A DNA stretch of 26,682 nt from Synechococcus sp. CO36386bin_37 (lineage in GTDB: Bacteria; Cyanobacteriota; Cyanobacteriia; PCC-6307; Cyanobiaceae), in assembly GCA_011525445.1 (NCBI GenBank), contig WTGE01000170.1:1-26682 (forward strand), given 5' to 3'. The notes under the pieces were generated by a model. That model was not told the DNA's origin and did no database searches. It saw only the letters and a program-made list of their open reading frames with translations. Position 1 is the first letter of the stretch, and every line of letters starts with the position of its first letter. Below, piece after piece: positions 15,632 to 26,682 of this stretch. The position numbers and the translations under genes were made by a program.

Positions 15632-16441
15632 TCAGCGAAGTAATCCCTCCTCCATCAACGTCTGAAGACGATCCAATACGTCGGGTGATTCCATCTGCTC
15701 AAGAGCCGTGCGAGCCTCATCGCGAACCGACCTTTCACGATCTTGAAGAAGGGCTCGGACGAAGACCTCGACAACCTCTTCGCGACGAGGCTCAACGAGA
15801 TGGTCCAAAAGGCAACTTAAAGCCCAGATGCAATTGCTTCGCACGACAGATTCACTGTCGATGCGAAGACTGATCAGCAACTGGCCCGCCGCTGGGTCAG
15901 CCTTCGCAGGAGAGGTCACTCCCGCCTCTGCGAGTGAAACAGATGCCCACAAACGAACAGCAGCCACATCGGTCTGCAGGGCGCGAATCAAAGGATTAAG
16001 AATCGGTGCATCGGGATAGTTGCCGAGACTCCAAGCCGTGGCCTTGCGCACATAGGCGTTGCTGTCGTTCTGCAGCAATTTCAGCAGAGGATCCACTGCT
16101 GGCGGAGAAGGATTGCGACCGAGTGCGTAAACAGCACTCATACGCTCTACGGGGCAAACCTCCTCCAAAAGAGGCAGCAAAAGGGGCACTGAACGGGGGT
16201 CACGGTGTTCACAAAACACTCTCAGCCCTTGAAGGCGCTGTTCGTGTCCCTGCTTTAACCACTCCAGAGCCTCGTCACACTGACGAATCGCATCCAGAGC
16301 ATCTTGTTCTGGATTATCGGGTTCGATGTCATCGAGGGGATCACCCACCTGTTCCGCTTCAAGCTCTCGGACAAGCACATCAGGATCGATAGCCAGGTTG
16401 GCCACGGGTTGTTCACGATCCAGGGGCGAGCGATCGGTCAT
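15632..16441 (-). CDS. HEAT-repeat protein
   Basis: The 269-residue soluble protein has an acidic N-terminus (about 1-55, many Asp/Glu), then at least four HEAT-like helical repeats from about residue 75. Examples are RDPRSVPLLLPLLEEVCPVE, RMSAVYALG, NAYVRKATAWSLGNY, AAVRLWASVSLAEAG and RSVRDEARTALEQM. Cyanobacterial relatives include bilin lyases (CpcE type), NblB and the iron-sulfur factor IaiH, but I cannot place it in one of these. HEAT arrays bind proteins. The gene follows the 41-aa mini-protein by 24 bases on the same strand. Confidence 0.85.
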   Translation of the reverse strand: MTDRSPLDREQPVANLAIDPDVLVRELEAEQVGDPLDDIEPDNPEQDALDAIRQCDEALEWLKQGHEQRLQGLRVFCEHRDPRSVPLLLPLLEEVCPVERMSAVYALGRNPSPPAVDPLLKLLQNDSNAYVRKATAWSLGNYPDAPILNPLIRALQTDVAAVRLWASVSLAEAGVTSPAKADPAAGQLLISLRIDSESVVRSNCIWALSCLLDHLVEPRREEVVEVFVRALLQDRERSVRDEARTALEQMESPDVLDRLQTLMEEGLLR

Positions 16442-16465
16442 GGGTTTGATCGTAAGAGCAGCTGG

Positions 16466-16591
16466 TCAACTCACCGGAGCTGGAGCCAGCATGTCACCAG
16501 GCAACCAGATCCTTGCGCTTACGGCAAACAACGCAAGAGCGAATAAAGCCACGATCAAGACAGGAAGAACTGTGCTGCGAAAAAAACTCAC
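16466..16591 (-). CDS. Membrane mini-protein, 41 aa
   Basis: A GTG start gives 41 codons. The product begins MSFFRSTVLPVLIVALFALA, has one hydrophobic stretch at about residues 8-25, and ends RIWLPGDMLAPAPVS. Basic residues before the helix and a Pro-rich tail with Trp after it give a clear single-pass layout, and the composition is protein-like throughout. It sits 46 bases after the symporter gene and 24 before the HEAT-repeat gene. No strong ribosome binding site is seen, but the GTG overlaps the stop of a 7-codon ORF (MVEKQNP) as GTGA. From memory it resembles a short hypothetical protein of marine Synechococcus. Function unknown. Confidence 0.7.
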   Translation of the reverse strand: MSFFRSTVLPVLIVALFALALFAVSARIWLPGDMLAPAPVS

Positions 16592-16611
16592 GGGTTTTGT
16601 TTTTCAACCAT
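16588..16611 (-). other. Seven-codon upstream ORF coupled to the 41-aa mini-gene
   Basis: ATG GTT GAA AAA CAA AAC CCG TGA encodes MVEKQNP. Its stop overlaps the GTG of the following mini-gene (GTGA). It might load ribosomes for the GTG start or be a chance ORF. It is too short to judge by coding statistics. Confidence 0.3.
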
Positions 16612-16637
16612 TGTGAATGCGAACTCCAGAGCGCTGA

Positions 16638-18401
16638 CTAACGAGCAAGACGGGCATGCGTGCCACGCCAGAGTAGAGATACGGAGACGACGGCAAGAAT
16701 CAATCCAGACCAAGCCGCCCCTTGTTGGTGCAGAAGAAACGCACCAGAGCCGAGAAGAGCGCCAAATAAAACACCACTACTCAGTACAAACCGTACGACC
16801 AGATCTGAGAGGGATTCTGACGCCGTGACCTCACAGCGTTGCCTCAATCGCCTCCATCCAGGGCCAGGAGGCTGCACACGCGCCACGAACTGTTCGAGGA
16901 CCTCGGTTGATTCCGGAGGAGTGATCAACATCACCACAATCCAAACAACCGCAGTGATGGCTGTGGTCACCATCAATCTGAGCCCGTAGTCCGAAATCTG
17001 GAGCAAAGGAACAACCGACGTGGACAAACCAACAAAAAATCCACACACCATCGAGGCAAGCTCTGCTGCTGCGTTAATTCGCCACCAGAACCAGCGCAAC
17101 ACTAGAACCACGCCAGGTCCTGTCCCGATTGCGATCACCAGGCGGAACACAGTTCCAATGCTGTCACTGATTAAGGCTGTTAACACTCCCAACACCAACA
17201 ACAGAATGCTGGTTCCCTGACCAACCAACAGCAGCTCTTTCTGAGTAGCCCCAGGCCTGACAAAACGCTGGTATAGGTCATGGGTGAGGTAGCTCGCCCC
17301 CCAGTTCACTGACGTGCTGACCGTGCTCATAAAAGCGGCAACCAAAGAGACCACAACCAAGCCGAGAACAACCGGCGGCAAGTAGGTCACCGCCAAGGCC
17401 GGATAGCTCAACTCCCAATCGACCTGACCAGGCAGCAGAACCAAAGCCGCCAAGGCCACCAAAACCCATAACCAGCTTCGCAGAAGGTAATTCACCACAA
17501 GAAACACCCAGCCCGCTAGCCGTGCCTGCTGTTCATCCCTGGTGGCCAACATTCTTTGGATGAATTCACCACCACCATCACTCCGCCGAAAGCTCCACCA
17601 CTGAACCGTGAGATAAGCCAAAAAGGTTGAGGCGCTGATTCCCGCACCTCCGATCCAATCGAAACCTGTATCGGTCCAGCGCCATGGCACAAGCGACAGC
17701 AACTCGGGTCGCCCAAGAGCATTGAGGCTGGACAACAACGCGTCCATACCACCAACAGCATGGATGGCAGCCCAGGCCACAGCAAAGGCACCCACCATCG
17801 CCAGAACCAACTGAACAAAATCCGTAACGACAACGGCCCAAAGACCACCTGCAACGGTGTAAATCAGAACGAACAGCGCCACAATCATCAACAAGACCAC
17901 TGTGTCGGGGAGCCCTCCGAGGGCCTGCACAGGCTGATCAGACACAATTCCCAACGCCTGCACAACTTTGCGCATGGCCAAAAAGGCGTAGCCGATGCCG
18001 ATGCAGTTAATCGGCATCGCAAGCAAAAAAGCTTTAATTCCCCTTAACCATGCGGCCGTCACTCCCCCGTAACGCAATTCCGTGAAGGCTGCATCGGTCA
18101 TGACTCCGCTTCGACGCCAAAGAGGTGCAAAGACCACAGCCATGGCCACATGCGCCAGACCAAACCCCCACCACTCCCAGTTCGCCGCAAGACCTCTTGT
18201 TCCAATCAAGCCCGCCACGTACAACGGGGTATCGATGGAAAAAGTTGTTGCGGCCATTGAGGCTCCGGCCAACCAACCACTCAAACTTCGCCCAGCAACG
18301 AAATAATCGTCTTCCCCTCGGTTACGTCGTGCCAGCCAAAGCCCGAGGAACAGGGTTCCAATCAAATACAAGACCAGCAATAACCAGTCGATCGGTGCCA
18401 T
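16638..18401 (-). CDS. Sodium:solute symporter family transporter
   Basis: The 587-residue integral membrane protein of the SSS family begins IDWLLLVLYLIGTLFLGLWL and follows with the family hallmark DDYFVAGRSLSGWLAGASMA and ATTFSIDTPLYVAGL. I count about 13-14 hydrophobic segments, with the sodium-site helix region FMSTVSTSVNWGASYLTHDL (near 360) intact. It would import a small solute with Na+ across the cytoplasmic membrane. The substrate cannot be read from the sequence; sugar, amino acid and organic acid carriers all share this frame. It follows rlmN by 33 bases. Confidence 0.9.
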   Translation of the reverse strand: MAPIDWLLLVLYLIGTLFLGLWLARRNRGEDDYFVAGRSLSGWLAGASMAATTFSIDTPLYVAGLIGTRGLAANWEWWGFGLAHVAMAVVFAPLWRRSGVMTDAAFTELRYGGVTAAWLRGIKAFLLAMPINCIGIGYAFLAMRKVVQALGIVSDQPVQALGGLPDTVVLLMIVALFVLIYTVAGGLWAVVVTDFVQLVLAMVGAFAVAWAAIHAVGGMDALLSSLNALGRPELLSLVPWRWTDTGFDWIGGAGISASTFLAYLTVQWWSFRRSDGGGEFIQRMLATRDEQQARLAGWVFLVVNYLLRSWLWVLVALAALVLLPGQVDWELSYPALAVTYLPPVVLGLVVVSLVAAFMSTVSTSVNWGASYLTHDLYQRFVRPGATQKELLLVGQGTSILLLVLGVLTALISDSIGTVFRLVIAIGTGPGVVLVLRWFWWRINAAAELASMVCGFFVGLSTSVVPLLQISDYGLRLMVTTAITAVVWIVVMLITPPESTEVLEQFVARVQPPGPGWRRLRQRCEVTASESLSDLVVRFVLSSGVLFGALLGSGAFLLHQQGAAWSGLILAVVSVSLLWRGTHARLAR

Positions 18402-18434
18402 TGGATCCAGGCCAGTCGCTACGAGCAGTCTCCC

Positions 18435-19639
<1,205 letters not shown>

Positions 19640-19686
19640 TCAAAACCAGTTTGGGATGTCGAGTGCCGTTGCTGTGAACAGAAAGC

Positions 19687-23814
<4,128 letters not shown>

Positions 23815-23829
23815 TTAAAAAGGAAGATT

Positions 23830-25734
23830 TCAGGTCGCTGCTACCGCATCAATGATCGTGTGATTCATCACAACACGTCCAACAGTCGTAAGGATGTAGC
23901 GGCTGATCAGTGCCCCATCTTCGTCGAAACGATCACGGCGGTAGGTCCACTGCTCAAATCGAGTGCCATCGCTCAAGGTTTCACTCGAGATGGGTGAATC
24001 CCGTTCATCTTCATCTTCCACTTCGCCATTGAAACGCACCCAAACCCACTCATGAAGGGTGATTCGCTCATCTTCAAACGCATGGATTACGTCTTCCAAA
24101 CTGGAATAGGTACGCGATCGATCGCCAAATTCAATCGGTGACATGTGAGGCTGCAGAGCCGTTAAGTAATAAGAGCCAAGAACCATATCTTGGGACGGAG
24201 TGATGATCGGATCACCAGTTGCTGGAGATAAAATGTTATTACTGGCCAACATCAGCATTCTCGCTTCTGTCTGAGCTTCGATGGCTAGAGGTACGTGAAC
24301 AGCCATCTGATCGCCATCAAAGTCGGCATTGAAAGCGGGACAAACCAGGGGATGAAGTTGAATCGCTCTCCCGTCCACCAATTTGGGTTCAAACGCTTGG
24401 ATACCCAGTCTGTGAAGGGTAGGAGCTCGATTTAACATAATGGGATGACCATCAATAACCTCCTGTAGAACCTGCATTACCTCATCATCTGCGCGCTGAA
24501 TCAACTTCTTCGCAGCCTTGATATTGTTGACAATATTTTGACGAATTAAACGATGGATCACAAAAGGCTGGAAAAGCTCAATCGCCATTTCCTTGGGTAA
24601 GCCGCATTGATGCATTTTGAGCTTGGGACCTACAACAATGACGGAACGTCCGGAGTAGTCCACCCTTTTGCCAAGCAAGTTTTGACGAAAACGTCCCTGC
24701 TTACCCTCAATGATGTCACTCAACGATTTAAGAGGGCGGTTGTTTGCACCAACCACTGTTCGGCCACGACGTCCATTGTCTATAAGGGCGTCTACTGCCT
24801 CTTGAAGCATTCGCTTCTCGTTACGGACAATGATTTCTGGAGCAAGAATTTCCTGAAGGCGCGCAAGTCTGTTGTTTCTATTGATAACCCTGCGGTACAA
24901 ATCATTGAGGTCAGACGTGGCAAACCGACCACCATCTAACTGAACCATCGGTCGGAGATCAGGTGGAATAACGGGAATCGCATCCAACACCATCCACTCA
25001 GGACGAGCATCAGTAGCAATGAAGTTGTCAATGACCCGCAGGCGCTTGATCAACTTGGCTCGCTTTTGCCCCTTGCTACCTGCAATCTCTTCTCGCAATT
25101 GTTCCGCGACTGCGTTAAGTTCAAGATCTTCAAGCAGCTGCTTGAGAGCTTCAGCACCAATACCAACAACGGGTTCATTCTCAATCTCAGAATCTTCGGC
25201 ATAAATCTCATCTTCAATTTCAAGCCACTCATCTTCAGTCAACAGTTGCTTGTACTTCAAATCCTTGTGATCACCCGAATCCAAGACCACATAGCAATTG
25301 AAATAGACAATCTGCTCAACATCTCGCAGCGGCATATCCAGAAGAATGGCCACGTAACTGGGAATTCCTTTCAGATACCAAACGTGGGAAACTGGAGCCG
25401 CCAATTTGATGAAACCCATGCGATGACGACGCACGCGACTTTCAGTAACCTCAACTCCACAACGTTCACAAACGATGCCGCGATGACGTACTCGTTTGTA
25501 CTTACCGCAATGGCACTCCCAATCCTTTGAAGGACCAAAGATTTTTTCACAAAATAAACCATCCATTTCCGGCTTAAGTGTGCGGTAATTGATGGTTTCG
25601 GGTTTGGTGACCTCTCCTACAACCTGACCATTTGGCAAGGTGCGTTGCCCCCACTCCATCACCCTATCCGGTGAAGCGAGTGTGATTTTGACGTAGTCGA
25701 AGTGGTTTTCTGTACGCAGATTGCTGTTGGTCAT
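23830..25734 (-). CDS. rpoC1: DNA-directed RNA polymerase subunit gamma (RpoC1)
   Basis: The 634-residue protein is the N-terminal half of beta'. A zinc-binding [20 protein letters not shown] lies near residues 73-92. [18 protein letters not shown] and [14 protein letters not shown] follow. The catalytic magnesium loop [12 protein letters not shown] lies near 470-481. The separation from rpoC2 is a hallmark of cyanobacteria. It is read after rpoB with a 47-base gap and before rpoC2 with 45 bases, so the three are one operon. Confidence 0.98.
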   Translation of the reverse strand: MTNSNLRTENHFDYVKITLASPDRVMEWGQRTLPNGQVVGEVTKPETINYRTLKPEMDGLFCEKIFGPSKDWECHCGKYKRVRHRGIVCERCGVEVTESRVRRHRMGFIKLAAPVSHVWYLKGIPSYVAILLDMPLRDVEQIVYFNCYVVLDSGDHKDLKYKQLLTEDEWLEIEDEIYAEDSEIENEPVVGIGAEALKQLLEDLELNAVAEQLREEIAGSKGQKRAKLIKRLRVIDNFIATDARPEWMVLDAIPVIPPDLRPMVQLDGGRFATSDLNDLYRRVINRNNRLARLQEILAPEIIVRNEKRMLQEAVDALIDNGRRGRTVVGANNRPLKSLSDIIEGKQGRFRQNLLGKRVDYSGRSVIVVGPKLKMHQCGLPKEMAIELFQPFVIHRLIRQNIVNNIKAAKKLIQRADDEVMQVLQEVIDGHPIMLNRAPTLHRLGIQAFEPKLVDGRAIQLHPLVCPAFNADFDGDQMAVHVPLAIEAQTEARMLMLASNNILSPATGDPIITPSQDMVLGSYYLTALQPHMSPIEFGDRSRTYSSLEDVIHAFEDERITLHEWVWVRFNGEVEDEDERDSPISSETLSDGTRFEQWTYRRDRFDEDGALISRYILTTVGRVVMNHTIIDAVAAT

Positions 25735-25781
25735 TGACGGTTATGCAGAAATGAAGTTGTGTCGATTCGAACGATGATTCG

Positions 25782-26682
25782 TCAGTCTTCGTCGTAATCC
25801 GCGACACCAAGTGATTCGTAAGTCGGCCTGCTTGGAGTACTTCGTCGTGGATTGACGTCTTGCATCAAATCAACTTCCTTACCCTCATCCGTGAATACGG
25901 CAATATCGAGACCGAGTGATTGGAGTTCGCGCATCAGCACCTTGAAGGATTCAGGCGTCCCCGGCCTTGGGATTGGCTTGCCTTTCACGATGGCATTCAG
26001 TGCTTCATTGCGCCCTTGCATGTCGTCGGATTTGACAGTCAGCAATTCCTGCAAGGTGTAAGCGGCACCATAGGCCTCGAGAGCCCAGACCTCCATTTCT
26101 CCCAAGCGCTGTCCTCCCTGTTGGGCCTTACCACCCAGTGGCTGCTGGGTAACCAGCGAATAAGGACCAGTCGAGCGTGCGTGAATCTTGTCGTCGACGA
26201 GGTGAACAAGTTTCAAGAAATGCGAATAGCCAACTGCGACAGGTTGATCAAAGGGTTCACCTGTTCGTCCATCGCGCAATAACAACTTGCCCGGATCATC
26301 GGGATTGTAAATCCAATCTTTTCCAGGCTGACTGGCAGCTTGTTTGAGGTAAGACTGAACGGTTTGCTGTGATTTCTCAGGCCCATACATCTCGTCGAAA
26401 GGAACAATTTTGACTCGACAGTCGAGATTTGCCGCAGCCCATCCCATCAACAATTCAAACACCTGCCCAACATTCATTCGACTTGGAACGCCGAGGGGAT
26501 TCAGGACGATGTCGACTGGAGTTCCATCGGGCAAATAGGGCATATCCTCCCTCGGGAGAATGCGACTGATGATGCCTTTATTGCCATGGCGGCCAGCCAT
26601 TTTATCGCCAACCTGAATTTTGCGTCGCTGCGCTACGTACACCCTCACCACCATGTTGGCACCAGGTGGAAGTTCATCACCC
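25782..26682 (-). CDS. rpoB: RNA polymerase beta subunit, C-terminal part (5' end beyond window)
   Basis: The frame is open past the window edge, so this is only the last ~300 residues of RpoB, a protein of about 1100 residues. It reads [59 protein letters not shown] and [12 protein letters not shown]. Then come [20 protein letters not shown] and [18 protein letters not shown], all highly conserved C-terminal blocks. The C-terminus [10 protein letters not shown] is short. The internal ATG at 26654 is not a start. It heads the rpoB-rpoC1-rpoC2 operon. Confidence 0.97.
   Translation of the reverse strand, partial: GDELPPGANMVVRVYVAQRRKIQVGDKMAGRHGNKGIISRILPREDMPYLPDGTPVDIVLNPLGVPSRMNVGQVFELLMGWAAANLDCRVKIVPFDEMYGPEKSQQTVQSYLKQAASQPGKDWIYNPDDPGKLLLRDGRTGEPFDQPVAVGYSHFLKLVHLVDDKIHARSTGPYSLVTQQPLGGKAQQGGQRLGEMEVWALEAYGAAYTLQELLTVKSDDMQGRNEALNAIVKGKPIPRPGTPESFKVLMRELQSLGLDIAVFTDEGKEVDLMQDVNPRRSTPSRPTYESLGVADYDED

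Noticed and set aside
26654..26682. Start of rpoB at the ATG at 26654
   Set aside because: The upstream residues GDELPPGAN are part of the conserved RpoB block, so the gene continues beyond the window.

Overview
The window comes from a picocyanobacterium, most likely marine Synechococcus or a close relative (Cyanobium/Prochlorococcus group). The evidence is the split RNA polymerase beta' subunit (rpoC1 plus rpoC2), a high-light-inducible (Hli) mini-protein, Ycf35/DUF1257, DUF2997 and DUF3143 proteins, and a biotin cluster with the picocyanobacterial BioK-type hydrolase. Gene packing is very tight, with many ATGA/GTGA/TGATG overlaps, and no stretch over 300 bases lacks a gene. I see no tRNA, rRNA, CRISPR array, insertion sequence or prophage. 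This is core chromosome, not an island.

Left part (1-6.8 kb): a 3'-truncated tlyA rRNA methyltransferase gene on the minus strand diverges from a small conserved-looking ORF (GTG start at 987). Then come purB, a 33-codon membrane mini-ORF, and fumC (plus strand). fumC converges on a large Ski2-like DEAD/DSHCT RNA helicase gene on the minus strand. The purB leader holds two complementary pairs arranged like an H-type pseudoknot.

Biotin operon (6.8-11.7 kb, plus strand): bioF, bioK, bioC, bioD, a 51-codon membrane mini-ORF and bioA. Every junction from bioK onwards overlaps. The genes supply pimeloyl-ACP (BioC, BioK), then KAPA (BioF), DAPA (BioA) and dethiobiotin (BioD). bioB is not here. A perfect 10-bp-stem hairpin lies inside bioF.

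Middle (11.7-13.3 kb): a DUF3143 gene and a membrane J-domain gene (minus strand, overlapping out of frame) diverge from rsmG.

Right part (13.3-26.7 kb): every gene is on the minus strand. In transcription order they are rpoB (5'-truncated), rpoC1, rpoC2, hli, rlmN, a sodium/solute symporter, a 41-codon membrane mini-ORF, a HEAT-repeat protein, DUF2997, ycf35, a ferredoxin and an aldo/keto reductase. The most interesting material is the set of unrecorded membrane mini-proteins in operon gaps, the DUF2997-Ycf35-ferredoxin-reductase block of unknown job, and the RNA structures in purB and bioF. I do not see a large new defence or mobile system.
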